A stretch of DNA of 64,000 nt from Telmatactis stephensoni (lineage: Eukaryota; Cnidaria; Anthozoa; Actiniaria; Isophelliidae): the NCBI GenBank assembly GCA_029948255.1, contig JALIZF010001815.1, positions 62,001 through 126,000 of the forward strand. Direction: 5' to 3'. A program made the translations under genes and the position numbers. Shown in pieces: positions 52,516 to 64,000 of the stretch (position 1 is its first letter; each line of letters begins with the position of its first letter). The notes beneath the pieces are model-generated. The model saw only the letters and a list, made by a program, of their open reading frames with translations, was not told the DNA's origin and searched no databases.

Positions 52516-55500
52516 GTTTCCTGTGTTATCAAAATGGAGATTAGGGGGAGGGAGAGGAGAAGGGAGAAAACTAAAAGAAGGACCTTACTACATGTACAGT
52601 ATCTTACATTACCTTTCCAAGCTCTTCGTAATAAACTTATACAGCAGTACAAACAGTTCAGCGGCATCTGCCATAGAACGCATGCGATATCTGGCCACCT
52701 GGCGATAGTCTTTTTGCTGCGTGGTTTCTGGTTGGCTGGTTAGTGACCTATGACGTCGCCATTCTTTGGAATAAGTGTCTCGCATGTCGATATGAAAGGA
52801 GCCATCGATGTCTAAGATATCAACACTGCTGACGTCTTCTGCTCAGGCAAAACAAAATAGAATGTTGTGAAGGTAAGATTTCACTGGCACCTTAACTAAT
52901 AGATTCTATGTTTCCGTTCGTCTTAGCCTGCCTACATGCTCTCCAGGGGGAGGGGGAGAAGGGAGGGGAGAGGAAAGGAAGGGAGAGCCTCTCCCTTCCC
53001 CCTCTCCCCTCTCCCCCTTGAGAGCCAGTAGGCAGGCTACGTTCGTCTAGATGTACGATTCTGGACCAATTAGAATGCGAGGAGTATATGAATCGTTATA
53101 TAAATACAAGATAAAATTTTGACAGAGGCAGAGGTAGATTCAACTGAATGTGAAAACATCTTACCAAGTTTATGCTTTGCACAGGTTTTACCATTAGCGA
53201 TTTGTATCTCAAGAATGACACCTTTACTAAGATCAACACCAACCATTCTCTCCTCGTACACAGGGTGACCAACCATTCTCTCCTCGTACACAGGGTGACC
53301 ACCATCATGGTTTGATTCTTCGCCTTCACTTCGGAGTTCTACTTCTACCATGTACGTTCCCGATGTTCTGTCAAAAAAAGGCATACAAGATATCAATAAG
53401 CATTATAACGATTATGATGATAATACTCCGATAATAATGTAGATAATGATGATTATCATTGCGAACAAAGGCACAACAGACCCCCAAAAGGAGAGGTGTT
53501 CGCCTTTGCCTTAAGAAGGAAAGTCGATACCTGGGCCCGTTTGTTCGAAAGACGATTAGTCTTAATACTGGGTAGAAATGAATGGTTTTCTTTAGATTTA
53601 ATCCTGGGTTAAAATGAATGGTTTTCTTTAGATTTAATCCTGGGTTAAAACGAATGGTTTTCTTAAGATTTAATCCGGCTGGGTTAGCGCTAATCGTCTT
53701 TCGAACAACCGAACAATTCCATTTTTACTGAATTACTGAAGACAAATTTAGAACAATTTCTATTCCATCGATATCAACGAAATCAAATACTTTAGGTTTG
53801 TCGAATTCCACAGGCAAGCCAAGCTGCTTATACCCTGCGAGCAGAGTCTCCCTTTACCTTCTAATCGAGCGTCGTTCGGTCGATTAGAAGGTAAAGGGGG
53901 ACTCTGCTCGCAGGGTAAGCTGCTTAAAGGTATATAACTTGAACCCTTCACGACTGGAGAAGACGATAATACATATGATGACCAGAATGATAATGATTTT
54001 TAGAAATCCTCTTCAATCCTATAAAAATAAACACTGTATACATTCATCAATAACTATATCTTACGTGTTGTTATCAGCGTCCAGCTTGTTTCGTACCAGT
54101 TCCTCGAGTTCACAAGTAAACCCAAAATGTAGCCTTGATACACCAGAGCCTGTATCTCCTGGTTCAACTCCTGCAACCTTCAAATACAGCATTGATTTCA
54201 CTCATCTTTTGTTGGAGCATAGTTATCTCCTAAAAGCTTTTTACGTCTGGTAATAATGATATGCGGCCCAAGTAAATGGTAAAGGCGGATAGGAGAAGAA
54301 CTATAGCGAACTATAGTCCCGGGGGGGACTCCGATCGGCAATGGGCGGGGATGCTTATCGTACCTTTTAAGGGCCAAAATCTGCAATCTGGTACCTTTCA
54401 GGGTGTCTCGGATTTTACTGGAATACCAGAGACTTAGCTGGTACCTTTTATATTAATGATCTGACTTGTGTCTCTTGAGCACATCAATAAAGATGTTTTT
54501 ATGTTTTGAATTCTTCTATTTTTTTGTTTTTGAATTGATATGCATACATGCGCAGAAGCTATTTGCACAAGGTGCTCAATTCCTTCGTTACCTTGGCGAC
54601 AAAGGTTTCGGGATTACGTTTGCTGAACGGGCTTTCTGGTGTGTCATCTTTTCGATTGGAATTAATTTTGGGTGCCTGTAGATAAAATAACAAATTTGGC
54701 ATTCAATAAAAGAATGCGAGTATCATCATCATTATCATCACCACCACCACCACCACCACCACCACCATCATCATCATCAATATCTTCTGCTGCTTCTTCA
54801 TGAACACAACTATCATCATCATTTGCATCATCATCATCATCGTCAATATCTTCTGCTGCTTCTTCATGAATACAACTAACGATCATCATCATCATCGCAT
54901 CACCATTATCACATCATCTGATCACCTTCATCTTCTTCAATGTGTTCTAATAAAGTTCTAATAATAAAGTACCTGAGATTGAGACTCATCTTCGCTTTTT
55001 ATCTCCCCAAGCATCGTTAGCCACTTGTCTCCACCTAGTTGACGGATCTTCTCAACACGTGACCTAAATTCAGCGTCAGTCTCGTCTACTAGTGATGCAC
55101 AGGAATCTGAAACCCAAGACGGCGAAACCTCATTAATACAGACCCCAAAGGATGGAGGAAAATGTCTGATTTATAAAGGTTATATTTATGAGGAATTGGA
55201 AGGAGACTCCAGGTGACACAATCTCGTACCCAGAGCCTGCGTTCCTCTTTGTCAGCAACCGCTGATCAAGAGGAACGCAGGCTCTGGGTACGAGATTGCA
55301 GGTGACAGGACGAAGGGACCAGTCGGTTATAGAGACGCGCAAGGAGAAAACATAGGTAAGAAGGAAACGCGGGGGGAGGAAGAGGGAGGAATTCTTGGTG
55401 CAACTGGTTTCTGCCAACCTGTCAAGCTCTCAGTTTTGGTTGGTGTACTGCGATCTTCGAGTGAAATAACTCGATCAATACTTTTCACCTGTGAAAGAAA

Positions 55501-58500
55501 ATAAAAGGCCTGAATGAGGATATAAAATCCGAAACGTTGGAAAGACTATCGGCAGGGTCACTGACTAATACTCTCAACAATACTAACGTATACTGCAGGT
55601 AATGGTAGATGGCAGACAGGATCACGTGACTATTCTTGTATCTTTCGTTGCCGTTACAACTTGAAAAGTCACCTTCGCGTTGAAAGCCAGCCGCAAAAGC
55701 AAGTCACGTGGTCCTCTTCGCCGTCTGTTTCCCGTGTATGTGAAGTTTAATCTTTCTAAGAGCTACAGCAACACTGATGGCGGCTACAAAAGTAACTCGC
55801 GCATTTTCAATCCACGAGTTAACAACAACGTAACAATATCATACACATGACATCATATTACTACTGCGCATGCGTACCTTCCTATGCCCTGGTTTATGTT
55901 TACTCGATGTACCGGAGGAAGTCTGGGGCAAGTCGATGATTTCAAAACTTTGTTCTTCGTTGATGATGTCCTGAACCTTCTTCATTTCTCGTGATGTCGC
56001 TGTTTGACCATCAAGCACGACCTGGTTTGCGCGATCATCAAACATCGACAGCACGCGCACACGATACATATTTTCTTTGGTCAGCGGATTCCCAACAAGC
56101 AGCAGCATTTCCAGACACGGTAACTGTCCAAGTAGCAACACTGACCCCACCTTGAAACAAAAACAGTGTCATTGGAACCCCGTTAATACGACCACCCATA
56201 GCTATTGTCCAAATACTGAATACTGATCGTAAAACGGCGGGGTGGCCGTAAGTAGCGTTGGCCATATTCAAAGGCAAATTTCCACAGGGGACCAGGCATG
56301 GGAGTCTTTTATCAAGAATAAAATAAACTAAAGCTCTTTGGGATTCCTGTGGCAGCCTCAATGAAACTCGATCACGTAAATGCACCGCGGTAACTTGATA
56401 GCGCCACGTACTAGTGTAACGCACTCACCTTAGTACACCGGTACATTTACGTGATCGAGTTTTATTGAGGTTGCCACAGGAAACCCAAAGAGCTTTAGTT
56501 CATTTTATTCTTGATAAAACACTCCCAAGCCTGTTCCCCTCTGCAAATTCTTACATTAAGTCTGATCTCTAGTTATGGTAAAGAAATGGGGTAATCGTAT
56601 TAACGAGGTGACCGTAAGACGGGATTCCAATAGAAATTAATGCAGCTTATCTCACACAAGTTCCCATTATGTTTATATGTGATCTTAAAGGTCTGCGACA
56701 CAACTGACGGATTTTAGGACATTGCAAATACCTCAACAAGTTCGTTTGAACTAAGATTTAATTCCACCAGTGAAAACAGCTTTTCTAGACCTGACAAATG
56801 AAATAACAAATAGTCATTAAATAAAAACTTATCAAACAACTGCAGCTTATTATTTTATTTGCTTTTCACACATGCGCACACACTCGTCAGAGATCATAAG
56901 AAAAGACCTCTGACAATCTCGTAGCTAGAGCCTACGTTCCTCTTGGTCAGCGATCGAGAAACGAAAGGCTCTGGGTACGAGATTGAGACCTCTGAGTGAT
57001 CGTCTGCGATTGCAAAGATTGTACTTCTAATCATTATCGACTGACAGGAACAGTCAGTGGTCGCATGATTGAGAAAGACAGTGTAGTCACAGGAGTGTAC
57101 GCCCTGAAACCGACCAAGACCACGTCGGGATTACGTCGAAAACCCGATCGACTTAAAACCAATGTCGAATTTACGTCGAAAACCCGACCAAAACCCGACG
57201 TCAGGATTACGTCGGAAATCTCCGAAGTTGAGCTAAGAGTTGACCAGATTTCAACTGCATGGATGTTTGATACTCACCATCAATGTTACTAAGCTGGTTT
57301 GATGACAAGTTAAGCTGCTTTATGTTCCCCAGTCTTGTGTTGAGATTTTCTCCAAGGCTCTCAATGAGATTGTGAGAGAGATCAAGATTGCTCAACTCAG
57401 ACAGACTCTGTAATAAAGGAATTAGCCATGTAAAGTTTACAAATGCAGTAGATTCTTACTAACACAATCTTGTAGGAATCAACGAATACGTCGACACTTC
57501 AGAACGTATTTTAACCAGTCTACAACAGTTACCACCCCTAATATTTAGCGTCGGTAATTCGCTGGTCTCCCAGGAAGCCAACGGTGCGCTCTTTACCCCC
57601 TCTCTCAGTGCCCCGTTTTAAGGATATTTAAAGCTAATTAAAGCTACACTGAATGGAAAAAAGTCGAAACAAGTGCGAGGTGATCCGACAGAGAATTGTA
57701 CCCGGGACCTCCCGCATCAGAAAGTCGCGCACTATTAATCTGAGCTACACTTGCTCCTAGTTTGTCTTTGACAAGGGCTTGTTTTAAATATCAGTAAACT
57801 AACCTGGAGATTTTCGATGTTCTCGATACAGTTATGGCTGAGATTCAATTCTTCTACTACTGGGAGCAAAGCCTGTTAGAACAGAAGAAGGAATTGGCTA
57901 GTATTTTGGCATCCTCTATTGAGTTCAAAACTTTCAATACGGCAACAAGATATAAGACGACAAACCATTTTGCAAACAACCAAACAAACAAATGATAAAA
58001 CAGACAGACAGACAGACATACATACATACATACAGACAGACAGACAGATAGGCAAATGCACAAACAGACAAATCCAAAAACAGACAGACAAACAATGACA
58101 CAAACGTACAAACTAACCAACCACAAACAAACAAACAAAAAACAATTGAACAAATAAATTAAATCACTGACAAACACAAACAAATACGAGAAGTTCAATT
58201 ACCACAGACTCGTCGATGTATGGCAGTTCATTCTTGCTAAAGTCAGCAAACTTCAGTTTCTTCCATCTTGTATAGTCAGTTGTAGGACTAAGAGATGTTG
58301 ATCCATCGGCTTCAACACTTTCCAGGATACCTTGTTCCCATATTTCTTCATCAACTAAAATATCCTAAAAATAAATGGTCATAAAAATTTACGTCGAAAA
58401 TCCGACCAAAACCGGAAGTCGGGATTACGTCGAAAAGACCGAAAACCCGTAGAAAAACCAACATCGGATCAGGTCGGAAACTGGTCATCGGATTTACGTC

Positions 58501-59073
58501 GATCAAAACCCAACGTCGGAGTTACGTGGAAAACTCGACGAAAAACCAACGTCGGATTTACATCCATGGTCATAAAGTATAGGAAGAAAACGCCGGCTCT
58601 CTGCCTACCCCTCCCCCATCAGCGCCACGCCCAAAAGGCATTCGAAATTTCACAATGAAGTGACTTTGGGTTATCATACGATGCGATTTTCCTGCAAAGA
58701 TGCACACAATCGTTGTGAGTCAAGCTCTATGTTTACCACTTACTTAGGTAAATTTAATTATAAGAGCAAAACTGAGAAGAAAAGCGTCATTGCCATTTCT
58801 TCGCCATACAAGGCAATTTGTCGCACCCAGGAGTAAAACTCGATGCTTCTTATGCATGTAATTGTTGTTGCACACAAGGTTTCAGCGCAAAAAGGCTCAC
58901 AAAGTAATACAATTGTACTGCGGTGCATAGCATTGCAAGAAAATTTGCATCGTCTGCTTGGGCCTACGCTACATTACATGTAACTTGAAGGAAATAAAAA
59001 CATAGGAAACTTGAACCGATTTGAGAACGTAACTACCAAGAGAACCAAATGTTGTAATACAGAGGTTGATCTC

Positions 59074-59116
<43 letters not shown>

Positions 59117-62100
59117 AATGGAGGTAACTCTAACAATTAGAGGAATTTCAGTGAAATACTTCACTCTAGTGCATACTCAAAACATCATATAGAAGATACT
59201 TTTAGAAGAATACCTTCAGAAGATGAATAGAATTATGGACTTTAAGAGATTCCAATTGTTGTTGTAGTCTGTATATCCCCTGGAATGGCTCCACATCGCA
59301 GCTTAATATCTAACGTAAAAATTATCATATCAGGGACCAGTTGCATAAAACGTTGGACGCAACAGTTAACGTCGCCCAGTTAAACCACTGTTAGTAACGT
59401 CTTACGTTTGCAGTTACGTCTGACGTTACGTTTATGCAGCTGGACCCAGTTTTAAGGTACTGATGCGTAGCTTGTAGAAAACAATGGAAGGCAACTTCAT
59501 TTGTCTTTGGAAACTTGTTTTAAATGTCCACCTAAGTCTTCATGGCATATTCGCGACATTTTCATTTTGCAAATTTCATACATCAAAGTCACGGGAAAAT
59601 ACGCACATCAAGAAGAAGAAACAAAATGGCAAGATACAATGTTGCAACATGACGGCGCCCACTGAACACATTTTTGATGGACAGTCAAAATATATATCTT
59701 TAACAAATTTTGTCTGCAACCACAAGAAAAGTCTACAAAATCTACATGAAATCACAAAATTTCAATATCATAAATATATTGCAAAATGATCCTTTTTGAA
59801 ACCCTCGTAACATGCATGGTATCCATTTACCTCTAAAGATGACAGGGACTTGAAAAGGGCCAAGTCACATTTGAAATTAACATTTTCACTTAGTTCAATT
59901 TGTTTGGTTTGAGAATAAATCTGAAAGTGAATGAAAAATAAATCTAAATTGATTTCATATGACTGTGAAAATGACTTGGTCACAGTACAGCTATTATTGC
60001 AGCAATTCCAAATGTTTATTACGGCACTGACATGTTTACAGTATAGCTAGTGCCATGCATTTCACACACATTCAAAATCTACTCTATTTGAGCACTTTAA
60101 AAATAAAAATATATTATTAGAAGATTGTGCTTGCAGTAACAAAACCTGACTGTACGTAAGACACATGTAAATGTACAACTAATTACCTTGAGATGCTTCA
60201 ATTGTTGGATGAAGTCATAAAGATTTCCAATTTCGCCATGAGAAACATGTGAATCTGAAAACAACCATAAGTGGTTATGAATGGTGATGATGATGATGAT
60301 GATAATGATGATGATGATGGTGGTGCAGGTAGTGGTGGTGGCAATAAAAGGTTAAAAAAGGATGATAATGTTGATAATAGTGTAATAATGATGGAGATAG
60401 TGATTGTGGGGGTGGTAATCAGTATTAACCAGAGGATGGTGATGATGATGATCAGATCATGATGATGATCTGGGTGATAGTAGTTAGGATATGTGTCATG
60501 GTGATAAAGTTGGTCAATAATGAATTTTACAAATTATGAACATAAAAAATCTTGAAAATGAAAAACAGGAGTCAGATTGTTTTTGGACAGTCAGATTGTT
60601 TTTGGAAAGTGATTATTAATCGAAATAACCGTATTTTTTCGATTGATAATCGAGTTTGACGTGCCAAATTCATTCCGAGCTCGCAAGTCGATAGACTGCT
60701 CATTTCAAAAAGCAGTTGAGTGAATTTCGTAGTGGACAGAGCCGAAAACTGACAATTTAGTTTATGATTTTATAGAAGAGCGAGGAACAAGGTCTCTGCT
60801 TTTTACGCGTACGAAAGCAGAATCTTCATAAAACTTTTCTTTGTTCTGCAAAATGTATTATGAATATTTTTACGTTTTTTGACGTTCTCAAAAATTTCTA
60901 ATCACTTTGTTTTCTGGTTGGCTGCTGTGGTTGTTTTCAAAAGTTTTTCTGGACTTGGAAAGCCAATTTGAAGTCAGCTCATTTTTTTGTTTACATATAA
61001 TGACAGCCAATCATCAAGCGAGAAACGTTTTCTGTTTCTCCGCCCGCTTTTCTCCGCCCTCATTTGCATATTGATCAAGTACGCTTCAAAAATGCATTTT
61101 TGTTTATCAGTGTCGGTAGTTTTATAATATAATATAACTCACAAATCAAAAGTTATAAATTACACAAGTTAAATTACACAAGTTTATAATAATCCAGAAT
61201 TTTTTTTCGCGTGAATTCACTTTCAAAAACAAACAAATATATTTTTTTCCTATTTTACGTTCTAGAAAATTTTCATTCACTTTGTCTGACTTCCAGGTTC
61301 TCTTGACTTGGAAAGCCAATTTGAAGTCGACTCATTTTTTGACCAATCATGGTGTGTTTAAGTAGAGACAGCCAATCACCATGCGAGAATTACTTTCTGT
61401 TTCTCCGCCCTCTTTTCTCCGCCCTCATTTGCATATTGATCAAGTACGATTCAAAAATGCATTTTTGTTTATCAGTGTTGGTTGCTTCACAAATCAAAAG
61501 TTATAAATCACACAACTTTATAATTTTACGGAGTTTTGTTCACGTGAATGTACAAAATCCTGAATTTTTAACTCAGAAGTTTAGAGACAAAAATGAAAAT
61601 GTTTTGCTTTAGTTTAGAGAGTGCATATGCAAATGAGGGCGGAGAAAAGAGGGCGGAGAAACAGAAAGTAATTCTCGCATGGTGATTGGCTGTCTCTACT
61701 TAAACACACCATGATTGGTCAAAAAATGAGTCGACTTCAAACTGGCTTTCCAAGTCAAGAGAACCTGGAAGTCAAAGACAAAGTGAATGAACATTTTCTA
61801 GAACGTAAAAGAGAAAAAATATATATTTGTTTGTTTTTGAAAGTGAATTCACACGAAAAAAACCCTCCGGATTATTATACACTTGTGTAATTTAACTTGT
61901 GTAATTTATATAAGTTTTGATTTGTGAATTATAAAATAAACAAAAATGCATTTTTGAAGCGTACTTGATCAATGTGCAAATGAGGGCGGAGAAAAGCGGG
62001 CAGAGAAACAGAAAACGTTTTCGCTTGATGATTGGCTGTCATTATATGTAAACAAACGATGATTGGTTAAAAAATGAGTCGACTTCAAATTGGCTTTCCA

Positions 62101-62924
62101 AGTCAAGAGAAGACAAAGTGAATGAAATTCTAGAACGTAAAAAAGGAAAAATATATTTGTTTGTTTTTGAAAGTGAATTCATGTAAAAAAACCCTCCGGA
62201 TTATTATAAACTTGTGTAATTTAGCTTGTGTAATTTATAACTTTTGATTTGTGAATTTAAAACTACTGACACTGATAAACAAAAATGCATTCAATTATAA
62301 TTGAAGCGTACTTGATCAATATGCAAATGAGGGCGGAGAAAGGCGGGCGGAGAAACAGAAAACGCTGTCATTATATGTAAACAAAAAAGTGAGCTGACTT
62401 CAAATAGGCTTTCCAAGTCCAGAAAAACTTCTGAAGACAACTACAGCAACCAACCAGAAAACAAAGTGATTAGAAATTTTTGAGAACGTCAAAAACAGTA
62501 AAAATATTCATAATACATTTTGCAGAACAAAGAATTAAAGTTTTATGAAGATTCTGCTCTCGTACGCGTAAAAAGCAGAATCTTCATATACGCATTTTTC
62601 GATTAATAAACAAATTTGGCACGTCAATGTCGATTATTAATCGAAAAATACGGGCATTTCGATTAATAATCACTTTCCAAAATCTGACTGTCCAAAAACA
62701 TCTGACTCCTGTTAAAAGTGATTATCAAAATGCATTTATTAAAAATCTTACTAGAAGCACTGGAAGTAAAAATTAGCAATACCAATCAAGTTTAAATCTC
62801 ACCACAAGTTGGTACTGGGAGTTCCAGTCTTTTTGTAATGCAATACAGCTGCAGTGGTGTTAACGTGTAAGGTTCCTCCCTCTTCAGTATGTCCTCTCCT
62901 ACAGGTACAAGCATATTTGTAAAA
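48937..62924 (-). CDS. NISCH: Nischarin (imidazoline-receptor family), 5' end outside window, about 1,490 aa visible
   Basis: Scaffold of endosomes and cytosol that binds integrin alpha-5, PAK1 and Rac. Exons from the 5' side: 62803-62924, 60187-60254, 59831-59920, 59214-59309, 58203-58364, 57804-57872, 57278-57407, 56732-56790, 55878-56150, 55419-55488, 54973-55106, 54592-54675, 54065-54177, 53165-53367, 52613-52838, 51713-51979, 48937-51250. [19 protein letters not shown] matches the segment after the PX domain. Leucine-rich repeats follow ([58 protein letters not shown]) and an LRR cap ([20 protein letters not shown]). The single 3' exon encodes two copies of a PH-like module, each with LF/VxLxN...GLFDQ/GLYDQ...TRD...[14 protein letters not shown] blocks, ending [12 protein letters not shown]. 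The N-terminal PX domain should lie beyond 63000. Middle exons (52613-55106) are low-complexity and less certain. Confidence 0.88.
52450..52511. repeat. (AG)n dinucleotide microsatellite
   Basis: About 31 AG units in a NISCH intron. Confidence 0.97.
52924..53039. repeat. 116-bp MITE, TAGCCTGCCTAC ends, 9-bp target duplication CGTTCGTCT
   Basis: Ends TAGCCTGCCTAC and GTAGGCAGGCTA; G-rich then C-rich halves form a hairpin. Exact 9-bp direct repeat CGTTCGTCT at 52915-52923 and 53040-53048. NISCH intron. Confidence 0.9.
53238..53297 (-). repeat. 30-bp in-frame tandem duplication inside a NISCH exon
   Basis: Two exact 30-bp units, adding a second copy of the decapeptide [10 protein letters not shown] within the exon 53165-53367. 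In frame, so the protein simply gains ten residues. Confidence 0.9.
53537..53711. repeat. MITE, TTGTTCGAAAGACGATTAG ends, internal triplication
   Basis: Inverted ends TTGTTCGAAAGACGATTAG and CTAATCGTCTTTCGAACAA; the interior repeats ATGGTTTTCTTTAGATTTAA three times at about 40-bp spacing. A degraded relative lies at 7160-7260. NISCH intron. Confidence 0.8.
53831..53917. repeat. 87-bp hairpin MITE with 9-bp target duplication AGCTGCTTA
   Basis: Ends TACCCTGCGAGCAGAGTC and complement, continuing through TTTACCTTCTAATCGA to a short loop. Exact 9-bp repeat AGCTGCTTA at 53822-53830 and 53918-53926. NISCH intron. Confidence 0.92.
54721..54905. repeat. CAT/CAC triplet microsatellite with a duplicated segment
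   Basis: CATCAT and CACCAC runs with two copies of AATATCTTCTGCTGCTTCTT at 54779 and 54845. The Asp-rich minus-strand frame is an artefact. NISCH intron. Confidence 0.9.
55219..55298. repeat. 80-bp hairpin MITE, CAATCTCGTACCCAGAGCC ends, 9-bp target duplication CAGGTGACA
   Basis: Nearly the whole element is one hairpin with a loop of about 12 bases. Exact 9-bp repeat CAGGTGACA at 55210-55218 and 55299-55307. Sister copy at 56914-56985. Confidence 0.93.
56172..56630. repeat. Large palindromic element, TTGGAAYCCCG ends
   Basis: TTGGAACCCCGTTAATACGA at left against the right end GGGATTCCAA; inner arms CTCTTTGGGATTCCTGTGGC and GCCACAGGAAACCCAAAGAG flank GATCACGTAAATG and complement. Possibly one element inserted in another. 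NISCH intron, starting 22 bp from an LRR exon. Confidence 0.75.
56914..56985. repeat. 72-bp hairpin MITE, second copy, 10-bp target duplication AGACCTCTGA
   Basis: Begins CAATCTCGTAGCTAGAGCC and ends GGCTCTGGGTACGAGATTG; direct repeat AGACCTCTGA at 56904-56913 and 56986-56995. More diverged arms than the sister at 55219. Confidence 0.88.
57540..57760 (-). repeat. tRNA-derived SINE in a NISCH intron
   Basis: Minus strand: head with A-box-like TGTAGCTCAGATTAATAG and B-box-like GGTCCCGGGTACAATTC about 30 bp apart, followed by an unrelated body. The intervening stems do not form a convincing cloverleaf, so it is not called a tRNA gene. The 3' boundary is approximate. Confidence 0.55.
57995..58090. 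repeat. (CAGA)n/(CATA)n microsatellite
   Basis: CAGA and CATA tetranucleotides in a NISCH intron; Cys/Val/Leu-rich minus-strand frames over it are artefacts. Confidence 0.92.
59074..59116. repeat. (GAT)n microsatellite
   Basis: About 14 GAT units in a NISCH intron. A similar GAT-rich stretch occupies 60278-60480. Confidence 0.95.
60566..62711. mobile_element. Long nested palindrome, about 2.15 kb, in a NISCH intron
   Basis: Ends CAGGAGTCAGATTGTTTTTG and ATCTGACTCCTG are inverted, centre near 61638. Inward it repeats a module containing CTCCGCCCTCATTTGCATA and AAAAATGCATTTTTGTTTAT about five times in alternating orientation (near 61040, 61420, 61630, 61985, 62325). Arms are diverged with indels, unlike the other two long palindromes, so it is older. 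No transposase frame. Confidence 0.8.
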
Positions 62925-63190
62925 CTGTATCAATAAACATAAAATGTAAAGAAATTAGAGTGATTTTTATTGCCCATGAAAACATTGGCAAACTAGTGGT
63001 TAGTAGTATCCATTGTTTTCTTTTGTTCAACAAATACAAACAAAATAGTCATCTTTCCTTCATGAGCAAATGAAAATCACTCTTAGTACTTTATAACAGA
63101 CAGTGTGTTTCATGTTACTTTTGGTTCTGAAGTTTGTTTGGAAGTCTAAAAGTTCAAGTCATACTATCATTCATTTGGTGAAATTGAAAC

Positions 63191-63393
63191 TAGCCTGCAC
63201 TGCCAGTTCTCAAGGGAAGGGAAGGGGAGGAAAGGGGAAGGGTAAGGAGGGGAAAGGGGAGGGAGGCTGGGGAGGAGAGGAGGGAAATGAGAGTCTCTCT
63301 TTTCCCTCCTCTCCTCCCCTATCCCTTTCCCTTCCCTTTTCCCCTCCTTCCCCCCTCCCTTCCCCTTCCCTTGAGAGGCAGCAATGCAGACTA
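63191..63393. repeat. MITE, TAGCCTGCACTGCCAGTTC ends, 9-bp target duplication AATTGAAAC
   Basis: Begins TAGCCTGCACTGCC and ends GGCAGCAATGCAGACTA with G-rich/C-rich hairpin halves; exact 9-bp repeat AATTGAAAC at 63182-63190 and 63394-63402. Structure resembles the element at 52924-53039. Confidence 0.88.
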
Positions 63394-63402
63394 AATTGAA
63401 AC

Positions 63403-64000
63403 TTACTTCATCCACCAATTCAGAAATGTGTTAGAATCAAGATCTGCCCACCGCATGAGTTGTATCATAAAGTAAGGCAGTGCTCTGCCCAAAGAAGTTC
63501 CCAGTTTCATCATCAAAATAGAATCTTCTAACAAAGGCTCATATGATTGAAGAAACTGAATTGTACATAACTTCCAGAAAATATCCATACCCCTACCATG
63601 GAGGGAATTTGTAAATCAACCCCCCCCCCCCCCCCCCCATCCTCTGGAACTTCCATTTTTCATCCATACAAACTCTGTAATTTTGTTCTTTTTCTGACCC
63701 CCTCACTTCCAGAATTTCAACACCCCTCCATGGTTGGGGTATGGATATTTTCTGGAACTACACATTCTAAAAAACTGGGAATGTGTAGTTCCAGAAAATA
63801 TCCATACCCCAACCACAGAGGGAATTTGAAATTGTGGAGGGTAGGGGGTCAGAGAAAGAACAAAATTACAGCATTTGTATGGAAGAAAAATGGGAGTTCC
63901 AGAGGATAAGGGGGATCTATTTACAAATTCCCTCCGAGGTGGGGGTAAAGATATTTCCTGGAACTACACAATTCATGAGTCTGAAATTTGCCAAATGAAT
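63403..64000. other. Upstream NISCH intron or flank with a large palindromic repeat
   Basis: From about 63570 to 63980 an inverted repeat centred near 63772 (CTGGAACTACACATTC and complement; CCAGAAAATATCCATACCCC in several orientations; long C run at 63620). A minus-strand open frame at 63403-63588 ends in a usable donor whose phase fits the first visible NISCH exon, but it resembles no part of nischarin, so it is not called as an exon. Confidence 0.6.

Noticed and set aside
57680..57760. Functional tRNA gene on the minus strand
   Set aside because: A- and B-box-like motifs are present but acceptor and anticodon stems do not pair convincingly and a SINE-like body follows.
60271..60462. Asp/Gly-rich 63-residue frame
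   Set aside because: Derived from a GAT-type microsatellite in a NISCH intron.
63403..63588. First NISCH exon (61-residue minus-strand frame)
   Set aside because: Its donor phase would fit the exon at 62803-62924, but the peptide resembles neither the PX domain nor the linker before the LPLQLY-type segment, and it abuts a repeat; left as unproven.

Overview
Eukaryotic (metazoan) chromosomal DNA. Coding sequence is broken into many small exons with GT/AG splice sites, and introns and spacers are packed with microsatellites, minisatellites and short palindromic DNA transposons. The animal type is inferred from gene content and repeat style: an invertebrate, probably an anthozoan cnidarian (coral or sea-anemone like). 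No prokaryotic genes, CRISPR arrays, rRNA or functional tRNA genes were seen.

Layout: (1) 1-6563, plus strand: the 3' part of MTMR14 (Jumpy phosphoinositide phosphatase), 13 exons visible, 5' end outside the window. (2) 6564-11869: spacer full of MITEs, ending in an eight-copy minisatellite rich in CGTACG. (3) 11870-18964, plus: a nine-exon gene for a predicted secreted, helical protein of 305 residues that I do not recognise; its seventh intron holds a 2.28-kb near-perfect palindrome. (4) 21088-38806, minus: NSF (N-ethylmaleimide-sensitive fusion ATPase), about 30 exons, with a second 1.8-kb palindrome in one intron. (5) 38807-39445: short divergent promoter region. (6) 39446-47324, plus: FBXO7, with an apparent UBA domain between the UBL and FP domains. 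(7) 47325-48936: spacer. (8) 48937 to beyond 62924, minus: nischarin (NISCH), with its last 2.3 kb in one exon and a third 2.1-kb palindrome in an intron. The remainder to 64000 is intronic or upstream sequence with further palindromes.

The genes are not an operon-like unit. MTMR14 (PI3P turnover), NSF (SNARE disassembly) and nischarin (endosomal PX/LRR scaffold) all concern membrane traffic, and FBXO7 is an SCF substrate adaptor, but I see nothing tying them together beyond proximity. Exon phases were checked by hand and join in frame throughout MTMR14, the orphan gene, FBXO7 and NSF (NSF needs one 19-nt micro-exon). NISCH exons were placed by similarity and splice sites.

The most unusual part is the repeat landscape. 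At least ten short inverted-repeat elements are flanked by exact 9- or 10-bp direct repeats, suggesting recent activity of one or more Mutator- or Merlin-like systems. Three multi-kilobase palindromes interrupt introns, two with TTAA at both ends. Three genes have a MITE starting 8-28 bp after the stop codon, so transposons supply their 3' UTRs.
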